Source: Corynebacterium lubricantis DSM 45231 (GTDB taxonomy: Bacteria; Actinomycetota; Actinomycetes; Mycobacteriales; Mycobacteriaceae). Taken from it: 48,302 nt of DNA. The stretch lies in contig NZ_KB902190.1 of assembly GCF_000379425.1 (NCBI RefSeq), positions 1 to 48,302 of the forward strand, read 5' to 3'. Below are positions 24,352-32,546 of the stretch, one piece after another (position 1 is the first letter of the stretch; the number at the start of each line of letters is the position of its first letter). The notes beneath the pieces were generated by a model that was not told where the DNA came from, did not search any database, and saw only the letters and a list, made by a program, of their open reading frames with translations. The position numbers and the translations under genes are program-made.

Positions 24352-24372
24352 CACAATCGCACGGTGATTGTG
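24352..24372. promoter_or_regulatory. Candidate GntR operator upstream of the PTE-like genes
   Basis: CACAATC (24352-24358) and GATTGTG (24366-24372) form a 7-bp dyad with a 7-bp spacer in the gap between the GntR gene and the first phosphotriesterase-like gene. Position fits an operator of the local regulator. A related half-site, CATTGTGA, occurs at 23419-23426 before the GntR gene itself. The rest of the 24245-24509 gap shows no gene. Confidence 0.35.
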
Positions 24373-24509
24373 CTGCGGCCCCCGACTGGCGGAGCGGGAG
24401 CTTTTTGGCACTATCGACCAGCCTTCCTCCCCGCCTCATAACCACCAGCACATCTCGCTCCTGCGCACCATGCACAACTGTGGGGCGAAGACAGCGAAAG
24501 GCAGGATCG

Positions 24510-25457
24510 ATGACTGATCCCCATTCACCCACCGTCAACACGGTCCTCGGACCCGTACCGGCAGACTCCCTCGGAGTCACCGCGGTGCACGAGTCCTTGC
24601 TCTCCGTATATCCCGGCGCGGAATACGGCTACGACATCACCATTGACCGCGCAGCCAACTTCAGCGTCCTGAAGACGAAGCTCGAGGACTTCAAGGCCGC
24701 CGGCGGTGGAACCATCGTCGACTCCACCGGCATGTTCCACGGTCGTGATGTCCATCTCTATGAGGTGCTGGCCGAGTCCACCGGAGTTAATATCATCGCT
24801 TCCACCGGGATGGGCCCTGAGGCGAAGCTTGGCGGCTACTTCCTCACCCCGCAGACCAATCCACCGACCCCATGGCCGGCGGAGAAGTTTGCTGACCTGT
24901 TCGGCAAGGAGGTCACGGAGGGCGTCGTTGTCCCTCGCGTGGAGCGACGCGCCCCCGCCGGTCTGATCACCACGACGGTCACAGCCACCGGCGCCACGCC
25001 CACCGACGAGTCGCTGCTGCGCGGCGCCGCCCGCGCAGCTTTGGCCACCGACACCGCTCTGAGTTTCCGCGCCGGTGCGGCCCCACTCGATGAGCTCAAG
25101 ATCGCCCTCGACGAAGGCATCAACCCCGCCCGCGTACTCGTCGGAGGCATCTCCAACTCCGAAGACTTCTCCGCAATCGCCGAGGCAGGCTCGTTCGTTG
25201 CTGTCGACACGATCGGTCAGGGTGATGACGCGGAGCGACTCGAAATCGTCGAAAAGCTCATCGCTGCTGGTCACGCTTCCCGTCTGCTGCTATCCGCGGG
25301 AGCCATCGGCGTCGCCGTCGCTCACGACGCACCGACCTCGCAGTACACCGACGTGCTGGAGTCTTTCATCCCGGCTCTGCAAGAGCGAGGACTCAGCGAA
25401 GCCGACCAGCACACGATCCTCGTCGACAACCCGCGTCGACTCCTGACCGGAAAGTAA
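24510..25457 (+). CDS. Phosphotriesterase-fold protein lacking metal ligands
   Basis: 315 residues, clearly paralogous to the next gene: both open with VNTVLGPV, share the GGGTIVDSTG / GGRTFVDATG and DNPRRLL / TNPAQFL regions and match in length. The binuclear-metal ligands of the phosphotriesterase family are lost: the HxH motif is H-E-S (His27, Ser29), the carboxylated Lys is Thr154, the next His is replaced near residue 185, the GH is GG in VGGISN, and the catalytic Asp is Gly264 (SAGA instead of SADA). It cannot be a canonical PTE hydrolase; I infer a regulatory or structural partner of the active paralogue, or a new activity. ATG 24510 follows AGGATCG; longer frames are non-coding upstream. 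Confidence 0.8.
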   Translation: MTDPHSPTVNTVLGPVPADSLGVTAVHESLLSVYPGAEYGYDITIDRAANFSVLKTKLEDFKAAGGGTIVDSTGMFHGRDVHLYEVLAESTGVNIIASTGMGPEAKLGGYFLTPQTNPPTPWPAEKFADLFGKEVTEGVVVPRVERRAPAGLITTTVTATGATPTDESLLRGAARAALATDTALSFRAGAAPLDELKIALDEGINPARVLVGGISNSEDFSAIAEAGSFVAVDTIGQGDDAERLEIVEKLIAAGHASRLLLSAGAIGVAVAHDAPTSQYTDVLESFIPALQERGLSEADQHTILVDNPRRLLTGK

Positions 25458-25469
25458 GGAAACCCAGAG

Positions 25470-26423
25470 ATGACCCACGTCAACACAGTCCTGGGCCCCG
25501 TTGCCCCAGAAATGCTCGGCTACGTCGCCATCCACGAGCACATCGGATACGGCATGCCCGGTAGCGAGCTCGACACCAAATGGTGGAAGGATCCAGTCAC
25601 CCGCTATGAGGAGACCGTCCCCAAGCTGCAGAAGTTCGCCGAATATGGCGGACGCACCTTCGTAGACGCCACCGGCATTTGCAACGGCCGCGACATCGAC
25701 TACTACCGCTCCTTGTCGGCCAAGACCGGCGTCCACATCGTCGCCTGCACCGGCTTCGTCGGCGGCGACACCGCTCTTCCCTTTTTCGAGGAAGCAAGCG
25801 TCGACTACCTCTACCGTCAGTTCATCCACGAAATCACCGTCGGCATCTCCGGCACAGACGCAAAGGCCGGGATCATTAAGGTCGGTGTCTCACGCGGCGG
25901 CAAGATGACCGAGCTCGACCTGCGCATCTACCGTGCGGCGGCGCGCGCCTCCAAAGAGACTGGGGTACCTATCTTCACCCACCTCGCCATCGACCCGACC
26001 CCTGCAGTCCGAGTTTTTAAGGACGAGGGCCTCGAGCTTGACCGCGTCCTGTTCGGGCACGTCGACGACGGCGTCAATCACGATAAGACCCCCGACAAGT
26101 GGATCGTCGAGCAGGGCGGTCGCCTTGGCTTCGACACCTTCGGCTACGAGACCGAACTTCCCGACCCGCCGTTCTGGGCACGCGAACGCGACGCTCGCCT
26201 GGATCACTTCCTTGGCTGGATCGACCGCGATGTCGACGCCGTACTGGCCTCAGCGGATGCCAACTGTTCCCCGCTGGGCTGGCCCGGAGTGAAGGGTCAC
26301 ACGATCAACTACATCTTCGAGCAGCTCATTCCTGATCTCAAGCGCAACGACGTCGACGACGAGACAATCAAGCGCATCTTCGTCACCAACCCCGCCCAGT
26401 TCCTCACCCTGCAGACCCGATAG
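25470..26423 (+). CDS. Phosphotriesterase-family hydrolase (lactonase-like)
   Basis: 317 residues, complete TIM-barrel amidohydrolase of the PTE family. All metal ligands are present: His22-x-His24 (AIHEHIG), carboxylated Lys137 (GIIKVGVS), His171 (IFTHLAID), His197 (LFGHVDDG) and Asp263 (LASADANCS). PTE-related enzymes hydrolyse lactones, organophosphates or other esters; native members are mostly lactonases. The start is 12 bp after the stop of the ligand-less paralogue, and the monooxygenase gene follows 11 bp later. In this context it most likely opens a lactone or ester formed during catabolism. Confidence 0.85.
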   Translation: MTHVNTVLGPVAPEMLGYVAIHEHIGYGMPGSELDTKWWKDPVTRYEETVPKLQKFAEYGGRTFVDATGICNGRDIDYYRSLSAKTGVHIVACTGFVGGDTALPFFEEASVDYLYRQFIHEITVGISGTDAKAGIIKVGVSRGGKMTELDLRIYRAAARASKETGVPIFTHLAIDPTPAVRVFKDEGLELDRVLFGHVDDGVNHDKTPDKWIVEQGGRLGFDTFGYETELPDPPFWARERDARLDHFLGWIDRDVDAVLASADANCSPLGWPGVKGHTINYIFEQLIPDLKRNDVDDETIKRIFVTNPAQFLTLQTR

Positions 26424-26434
26424 GACCACAACTC

Positions 26435-27562
26435 ATGAAGAACGAAGACATCAAGAACCTGAAAGTCGGCATCATCGGCGGCGGCTACGCCGGTGTCACC
26501 GCAGCCCTAGCCCTCTCGCAGATCGGTGCGGACGTCAAGGTCTACGAGCAGGCATCCCAGATTGGCGAGGTCGGCGCGGGTATCGGCCTGCGTCCGGCCA
26601 CCGTCAAGCTGTTCAAAAAGCTGGGCATCTTCCCGGCAATCGAGGCCGTCACTTCACCGTCCGACTACTTCGAAATTCTCGACGCTAAGGGCAACGTACT
26701 CAATCGCGAGGAGTGGCCCTTCCTCACCGAAGGATCTGAGAAGCACAACACCCGTATGATCCACCGCCACGACTTCATCGTCGCGCTGACCTCCCAGCTG
26801 CCCGAGGGGGTTCTCCAACTCGGCCACCGCGCGGAGTCTATTACCGATAATGGCGACAGCGCCACGGTGAAGTTCACCAACGGTGTCGAGGAGACCTTCG
26901 ACCTGCTCGTCGGCGCAGACGGTATCAAGTCGCGCGTCCGCGCCCTGTGGTCCGACTCCCAGCCGATGCCCGCCCTCGCCCACGCCTACCGCGTTGTCAT
27001 CGACGGCGAGGACGGAGAAGGATTGCTTGTCGACGACAACCTGCGCATGTACCTCGACACCGAAACCAACGGGATGATCTACTTCTTGCCCCTGCGTCAC
27101 CGCGGCGAGAACGGCCAGATCTCCTTCGATATCACCTTCCCGCACCCGGACACTACTTGGAGCCCCAGCGTATCCAAGGAGGAGGTGCTCGAGATGTGCA
27201 AGAACTTCGACGATCGCCTGCTGCGCATCATCGAGAACCTCAACTGGGACGACGTCAACCAGCGCGCCGCCGCGGACCTCGACCCGCAGGAGAAGTGGAA
27301 CTCCGACGCCGTCGTGCTCGTCGGTGACGCCGCGCATGCCATGCTGCACCACCAAGGCCTGGGCGCGAACTCTGCCGTGCTCGACGGCGGTATCCTGGCA
27401 GACTGCCTGGTTGAGGAGGACTCTGTCCCGGCGGCGCTGGCGAAGTACACCGAGCTGCGTAAGGAGCCGGTCCAGGAGCTGCAGCGCATTTCTCGCGAAT
27501 CCTGGAACGCCGAAAGTGCCGGCGAGACCGCCTTCCCAGAAAAGGAAAAGATCGACTACTAG
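26435..27562 (+). CDS. FAD-dependent aromatic-type monooxygenase
   Basis: 375 residues of the class A flavoprotein monooxygenases (salicylate hydroxylase / PHBH type). FAD-binding GGGYAG is at residues 15-20, the DG motif region is LLVGADGIKSRVR (about 156-168) and the second FAD motif is VVLVGDAAHAMLHHQGLGAN (Gly297-Asp298 onwards). Such enzymes use NAD(P)H and O2 to hydroxylate aromatic or enol substrates. The gene is 11 bp downstream of the PTE enzyme and 34 bp upstream of the esterase start, in the same transcript. Substrate is not deducible from sequence; the MFS importer downstream is of the aromatic-acid type, which favours an aromatic acid. Confidence 0.85.
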   Translation: MKNEDIKNLKVGIIGGGYAGVTAALALSQIGADVKVYEQASQIGEVGAGIGLRPATVKLFKKLGIFPAIEAVTSPSDYFEILDAKGNVLNREEWPFLTEGSEKHNTRMIHRHDFIVALTSQLPEGVLQLGHRAESITDNGDSATVKFTNGVEETFDLLVGADGIKSRVRALWSDSQPMPALAHAYRVVIDGEDGEGLLVDDNLRMYLDTETNGMIYFLPLRHRGENGQISFDITFPHPDTTWSPSVSKEEVLEMCKNFDDRLLRIIENLNWDDVNQRAAADLDPQEKWNSDAVVLVGDAAHAMLHHQGLGANSAVLDGGILADCLVEEDSVPAALAKYTELRKEPVQELQRISRESWNAESAGETAFPEKEKIDY

Positions 27563-27596
27563 CCCTGTGCCGAGCACACAGAAAGGATTCATCGAC

Positions 27597-28529
27597 TTGA
27601 CTACCCAACCGCTGCACCCGGAGATCGCCAAGATCGTCGAGCAGATTCCGCCCGCCTCCACCACGCCACCGGATCCGGCCGCGATGCGGGCGGGGGAAGC
27701 CAAGCAGGTCGCGGACTTTGATAAGCGACAACCGCAACTGGGTCTCGTCCACGACGACGTCGCGGCGACCGACGCCGGCGATGTCCCCGTGCGCCTCTAC
27801 GCGGACGATGCCGAGGCAGCCTCCTACGGTGCGATCCTCTACTTCCACGGCGGAGCATTCTTCTCCGGATCGCTGGACACCCACGACCACGTGGCCCGCG
27901 CCTTGGCGAAGGAGACCGGCAAGCTGGTTGTCTCCGTCGGCTACTCGCTGTCCCCGGAAGCACCCTTTCCGCAGGCGATCAACGAGTGCTTCGGCGTGGT
28001 GAAATGGGTCGCAAACAACGCCGAGAAACTGAAGTGGGACGGCGAGGTGCTGGCGCTGGCCGGTGACTCCTCCGGCGGCAACTTCGTCGCCGCGGTCACC
28101 TTCTTGGCTAAGGACGCCGGCTTCGACCGCATTACCCACCAGATCCTCTACTACCCATCGGTGGACCTCGACTTCGCCCGGGATCGCTGGGCTTCGCTCA
28201 CCGAAAACGGTGAAGGCTACGGCTTGGAGTACAACGGCCTGGCGCCTTTCAACTCCTTCTACCTCGATTCCGCCGACCCGGCCGACCCGCTGGCCTCCCC
28301 GATCAAGCGCGAGGACCTCACCGGTCTGCCGACCGCGTATGTCGTCACCGCCGGTTATGACCCGCTTCGCGACGAAGGCATCGCCTACGCCGAGAAGCTT
28401 CGCGATGCCGGTGTCTCCGTGACCCACGAGAATGTGGCCAACGCCAACCACGGCTTCGTGGCGAACTTCTCCTGGATCGACGAGTTCTACGACGTCTTCC
28501 GCCGCACCGCAGATTTCATCCGGAACTAG
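27597..28529 (+). CDS. HSL-family alpha/beta-hydrolase esterase
   Basis: 310 residues. Oxyanion-hole motif HGGAF begins at His84, the nucleophile elbow is GDSSGG with Ser158, and the triad is completed by Asp255 (GYDPLRDEG) and His285 (NANHGF), exactly the hormone-sensitive-lipase (family IV) layout. The start is a TTG at 27597, 9 bases after an AAAGGA ribosome site; no ATG or GTG fits, and longer in-frame codons run inside the monooxygenase gene. It hydrolyses small acyl or aryl esters by family. It belongs to the same transcript as the PTE and monooxygenase genes. Long antisense frames over this gene are shadows. Confidence 0.85.
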   Translation: MTTQPLHPEIAKIVEQIPPASTTPPDPAAMRAGEAKQVADFDKRQPQLGLVHDDVAATDAGDVPVRLYADDAEAASYGAILYFHGGAFFSGSLDTHDHVARALAKETGKLVVSVGYSLSPEAPFPQAINECFGVVKWVANNAEKLKWDGEVLALAGDSSGGNFVAAVTFLAKDAGFDRITHQILYYPSVDLDFARDRWASLTENGEGYGLEYNGLAPFNSFYLDSADPADPLASPIKREDLTGLPTAYVVTAGYDPLRDEGIAYAEKLRDAGVSVTHENVANANHGFVANFSWIDEFYDVFRRTADFIRN

Positions 28530-28617
28530 CTACCTCCTTACCTCTCCGAAAACGCAGCAGTTCGCCGGCACAATGCCGGGCGGACTCGTTGCGCATACCC
28601 GAAAGCGCCCCACCACC

Positions 28618-29988
28618 ATGAAGCAACTCAACGTCACCCGTCACCTCGCCGAGGGTAGGTTCACTTCGTTTCATTTCTGGATGCTCTTCTTCGCCTGCGT
28701 GATCATCACCTTCGACATGTACGACCTGGTGATCTTCGGTTCAGTATTGCCGATCCTCATGGAGAAATGGGGCATCAGCGCTGCACAAGCCGGACTAATC
28801 GGCAGCTCAGGCCTAGTCGGGATGATGCTGGGCGCAATGGTCTTCGGTGTCCTCGCCGATCGCTTCGGCCGAAAGAACATCCTGGTGTTCGCCGTAGTCC
28901 TATTTTCCCTGGCCACGATAGCCTGTGCCCTCGCTCCGACGCCGGTGTTGTTTGCAGTTTTTCGGTTCCTCACCGGGCTCGGTATCGGTGGCATCCTCCC
29001 GACGATCATCGCGATGCTTACCGACTACGCCCCAAAGAACCTGGCTAATCGCTTCGTCGCGATCGTCATGTGCTTCTTCTCGGTCGGTGGCATTCTCGCC
29101 GCGCTCGTCGCCATGGCGGTGCTGCCTCACTTCAGCTGGCACGCGGTGTACCTCGTCGGTGGCATACCGCTGCTCTTGCTCCCCGTCATGGCCCGCTACT
29201 TCGTCGACTCCCCCGCATTGCTCATCGCACGAGGAGAGGAGAACAAGTTGCGCAGCGTGTTGTCCAAAATCAACCCGAATACCGATTTCTCCTCCGTTGC
29301 GTTGACGACTGAGGACGACACGCAGGCAGAAGAATCCTCCAGCCCGGTCGCCTCGTTGTTCAAAAACCGACGCGCGCTAGCGACATTGATGATCTGGGTC
29401 GCGTTCTTCATGTGCCTTCTCATGGTCAATGGTCTGAACACCTGGCTCCCAGGCCTTATGGTCGACGCAGGCTACGCTCTTAATTCTGGCCTGACCTTCC
29501 AAGCAGTCATGAACGTCGGCGCCATTGTCGGCACGCTTGTCATGGGCACCGTAGCCGACAAAATCGGAGTCAAGCGGGTACTCGTGCCGATGTTCGCCAT
29601 TGCAGCAGCGTCCTTGATTCTGCTTGGCTACGGCCAGAGTTACCTCATCCTTCTCCTGCTGGTGTTCATCGCCGGGGCCTGCACGATGGGTCCGCAAAAC
29701 ATCTCCTACAGTTTCGTGTCCCAGTACTACCCTTCTCACATCCGCTCAACGGCGATCGGCATGGCTTCCGGAATCGGCCGACTCGGAGCCATTGTGGGCC
29801 CGACCTTCGGCGGGCTCCTGATTTCTTGGGGTGCATCCTCCCAGATGAACTTCCTGTTCTTCGCCATTCCAGGGTTCATCGCTGCTGCCGCCTTCCTCGT
29901 GGTTCCCATCGCAAAGCAGAAGCAGAAGCAGTTGTCTAACTCCGACACCGACGCGTCTCACTCCGAAGCACTACTCCCTTCCCGTTAG
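28618..29988 (+). CDS. MFS importer, aromatic acid:H+ symporter type
   Basis: 456 residues, 12 predicted membrane helices. The signature between helices 1 and 3 is strong: FFACVIITFDMYDLVIFGSV, GLIGSSGLVGMMLGAMVFGV, and LADRFGRKNIL (loop 2-3), with the repeat VADKIGVKRVL in the second half. The Asp in helix 1 (TFDMYD) and the overall shape match the AAHS family of 4-hydroxybenzoate/protocatechuate symporters (PcaK-like). It is the likely importer for the pathway substrate. The ATG follows a weak ribosome site (CGAAAG). The 88 bp after the esterase stop contain no gene or obvious terminator. Confidence 0.85.
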   Translation: MKQLNVTRHLAEGRFTSFHFWMLFFACVIITFDMYDLVIFGSVLPILMEKWGISAAQAGLIGSSGLVGMMLGAMVFGVLADRFGRKNILVFAVVLFSLATIACALAPTPVLFAVFRFLTGLGIGGILPTIIAMLTDYAPKNLANRFVAIVMCFFSVGGILAALVAMAVLPHFSWHAVYLVGGIPLLLLPVMARYFVDSPALLIARGEENKLRSVLSKINPNTDFSSVALTTEDDTQAEESSSPVASLFKNRRALATLMIWVAFFMCLLMVNGLNTWLPGLMVDAGYALNSGLTFQAVMNVGAIVGTLVMGTVADKIGVKRVLVPMFAIAAASLILLGYGQSYLILLLLVFIAGACTMGPQNISYSFVSQYYPSHIRSTAIGMASGIGRLGAIVGPTFGGLLISWGASSQMNFLFFAIPGFIAAAAFLVVPIAKQKQKQLSNSDTDASHSEALLPSR

Positions 29989-30067
29989 TTTCTTCATCCC
30001 CTCCCATTTCTTTCCAATTCGCCCGCCGAGCCCTCGGCTGTATTGAGTGACCCCAAAAGAGGCCGCC

Positions 30068-31385
30068 ATGTCCCACAGCTCCATGCCCCACGTCCACCTC
30101 TCCAGCGCCGAAGTCCGGCTTCTGGACCTACGAAAACAAGCTCGTCCTGCTGTTCTTCTTCGCCGTCGGCATCGTCTTCTTCGACCGGTTGGCCATCAAC
30201 TTCCTCATGCCCTTCATCCAGGCGGATCTGGGGATCAACAACGCCCAGGTCGGCATGCTCGCCGGAGCCGCGGCACTGACCTGGTCGATCTCCTCCGTCG
30301 TCGGTGGGCGACTCTCGGACAAGGTGAAGTCCAAGCGGATGTTCCTCATCGGCCTGATCATCGCCTTCTCCATCGCCTCGATGATGCAGGGTCTGGTGGG
30401 CTCCTTCGTCCACTTGATCATCCTGCGCCTACTCATGGGGCTGTTCGAAGGCCCATCCATCCCGACCACCCAGTCGGTGCTGGCTATCGAGTCTTCCCCG
30501 CATCGCCGGGGCTTCAACCTGGGTCTGACCATGAACACGGCCAACGGCCTGTTTGGCTCCATCCTCGCCCCGATCGTCATCGTCGCCATCTCCCAGGCGT
30601 TCGACTGGCGCATCGCTTTCTTCTTCACCGTCCTCCCGGGACTGATCATCGCCTTCTTCGTGTGGAAGATCATGCGCGAACCGGAGCCCCACGACGAGGC
30701 GGGCAGCGACTACGCCGCCGAGCTGAAGGACGGACACTCCCGTGGCGAGATCCGCCAGGTACTGAGCAACCGTAATGTCATCCTCTCCGTCATCATGTTC
30801 GGCGGGTTCATGGTCTATCTCATCGTCCTGCAGGTCTACGCCCCGTTGCTGATGACCAATATGCGTGGGTTGTCGCCAACCACGATGTCGTTGATCATGT
30901 CTGCCTTCGGACTAGGTACCGCGTTATGGGGTTTCATCGTCCCCATGCTGTCGGACAAGTTCGGACGTAAGCCGATTGCCGTCATCTTCGGCCTCCTGTC
31001 AGTGCTGGCGCCACTATCCGTCATCTACGTGGAGAACACAGCTCTGCTTGGTCTGTGTGTCTTCGTCTTCGCAGCCGGAATGGGAGTTGGCGGAATGGCA
31101 ATGTCCGTAATCCCCGCCGAGTCCGTTGCGCCGGCCATGATCGGTCTAGCCGTCGGTATCCCCACCGGCCTCGGTGAGTTCATCGGAGGATTCCTTTCCC
31201 CGATTGTCGCGGGAATCGTCGCCGATGCCCAGGGCCTGCCTGCTGCGCTGATGATCTCGGCCGGCGGTGCGTTGGTCGCCTCGATCACTGCACTATTCCT
31301 CAAGGAGACTGCGCCGAGCAAGATCGGGAAGGCCACCGAGGCTGCGAAGGCTGACGTGGCTGAGGACCTCAGCCCGCGAGCATAA
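30068..31385 (+). pseudogene. Second MFS transporter with an N-terminal frameshift
   Basis: An ATG at 30068 opens MSHSSMPHVHLSSAEV, then the frame continues in an Arg-rich nonsense path. In the next frame the protein resumes without gap: GFWTYENKLVLLFFFAVGIV, FFDRLAINF, then a full 11-12 helix MFS body (GGRLSDKVKSKRMFLIG loop 2-3) to 31385. Dropping one C from the CC at 30115-30116 restores about 438 residues. As sequenced, helix 1 (FFFAVGIVFFDR) cannot be translated from the ATG; a TTG at 30189 would give a 398-residue protein lacking that helix. Phase variation, true decay or a sequencing error are possible. Helices otherwise look intact, suggesting recent loss. Substrate unknown, probably shared with the cluster. 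Confidence 0.75.
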
Positions 31386-31397
31386 CTCCTACGAAGC

Positions 31398-31440
31398 AAG
31401 GTAGCCCCGCCAGCAAATTCATTGCTGGCGGGGCTACCTT
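31398..31440. terminator. Bidirectional terminator between MFS and MBL genes
   Basis: A perfect 19-bp stem (31398-31416 with 31422-31440) and 5-nt loop, with short A and T runs outside, sits between converging genes. It would end both transcripts. Confidence 0.85.
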
Positions 31441-31457
31441 TCGTGCAGCGCAGTCGG

Positions 31458-32381
31458 CTACCGCTCAAACAGCCTGCGGTACCCGTCGAGCGTGGTGAAG
31501 AAAGGCGACGGCTCCAGGGTCGGGTCGCCTTCGTATCCCAGCTGCGCGGCGATATCGGCGAAAGGAGAATAGGTGGAATCGTTCGTCGATAAGCCGTCAT
31601 TCAATGCTGCTTGCGAGACGTTGCGAATGCGATCTTCGATTTCCAGAGACTCCTCAATTGCACGCATCGCGTCGTCGTGGTCGAGCTCCACCGGGTAAGG
31701 GACCCCGTCGGCGGTGCGGTATGGGTGGCCCATGTACATGCGCTGCGGCGCGATTTCGCGCAGTTTCAGCAGCGAGGAGCGGTAAGCGTTCGGGTCCTCG
31801 TAGCCGGGGAAACCGTTGGCAGCACCGTGAACCTGGACGGAGTCGCCGACGAAGACGTCGTTCTGGCCTTCGACGACGTAGGCGACCGACCCCATCGAGT
31901 GGCCGGGCACGTGGACGACTCGGATGGTCGCATCGCCAAGGTCGATCGTGTCGCCGTCGGCGACGATAATATCGGCGGTCATTTCCCCGGAGATAGCGTT
32001 GGCGGCCATCTCCGTCTGTTGCGCCTCGGCGTCCGGGTTGTCAATGTAGTTGTCCCGCAGACCGAGGTAGTTGTCGACGTGCGCGCGACGCTGCTGCAGG
32101 TACTTGAGGTCCTCGCCTTGGATGACCACCTTGGCCTTGCGGCCGGTCATCTCCCACAGTGCGTGCGCGCCACCGAGGTGGTCGATGTGCCCGTGCGTGA
32201 GCAAGATGTATTCGACGCTCTCGGCGCGCTTACCCAGCTTCTCCAGCTCGGGAGCTATGCCGTCGGCGGGCGTGCTGGCGATGCCGGTGTCGACGACGGC
32301 TGGGTGCTGCGCATCGATAAAGAATGTGTAGAGGCTGAAGCGCCCCCAAGGGGCGATGAGCGGGCTGATGTTGACTGACAT
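31458..32381 (-). CDS. Metallo-beta-lactamase-fold hydrolase
   Basis: 307 residues. The MBL metal motif HxHxDH is THGHIDHLGG (residues 63-68), with further ligands in VVHVPGHSMGS (His near 160), VFVGDSVQVHG (Asp near 182) and MGHPYRTADG (His near 227). The sequence resembles the AHL-lactonase / glyoxalase-II-type part of the superfamily and would use two zinc ions to hydrolyse a thioester, lactone or ester. ATG at 32381 has GGAAGGA just upstream. It is convergent to the cluster's MFS genes and divergent from the CocE gene (165 bp apart), consistent with a hydrolytic role in the same pathway. Confidence 0.8.
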   Translation of the reverse strand: MSVNISPLIAPWGRFSLYTFFIDAQHPAVVDTGIASTPADGIAPELEKLGKRAESVEYILLTHGHIDHLGGAHALWEMTGRKAKVVIQGEDLKYLQQRRAHVDNYLGLRDNYIDNPDAEAQQTEMAANAISGEMTADIIVADGDTIDLGDATIRVVHVPGHSMGSVAYVVEGQNDVFVGDSVQVHGAANGFPGYEDPNAYRSSLLKLREIAPQRMYMGHPYRTADGVPYPVELDHDDAMRAIEESLEIEDRIRNVSQAALNDGLSTNDSTYSPFADIAAQLGYEGDPTLEPSPFFTTLDGYRRLFER

Positions 32382-32454
32382 GGTTGGCGATCCTTCCACC
32401 GGTTGGTGACCTACATTACGTGGCCGTGGGATGAGAGCCTTGCTCACACCACTT

Positions 32455-32480
32455 TAGTATAATAATATGCTAACTATGCC
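32455..32480. promoter_or_regulatory. AT-rich dyad-like promoter element between MBL and CocE genes
   Basis: The sequence TAGTATAATAATATGCTA (32455-32472) is an imperfect inverted repeat (TAGTAT with ATGCTA arms), contains a TATAAT, and stands out in a GC-rich gap between two divergent genes. A similar string, ATATACTATGCTAG, lies in the MarR/MmpL gap near 38143-38156. It probably provides a -10 region and possibly an operator. Confidence 0.35.
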
Positions 32481-32546
32481 GTTGCGGTCAGGATCCTCAG
32501 AATCACGACGCCCCGGCCCCCAACGTCGACGCTAGGAGCACACCCC

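Noticed and set aside
26654..28451. Long open frames (349 and 398 codons) antisense to the monooxygenase and esterase genes
   Set aside because: Sense proteins have complete catalytic motifs; antisense products are Arg/Gly/Val-rich without recognisable domains.
30047..30775. 242-codon frame from 30047 over the second MFS gene
   Set aside because: It is Arg/His/Pro-rich beyond residue about 25, the expected result of a frameshift in the MFS gene rather than a separate protein.
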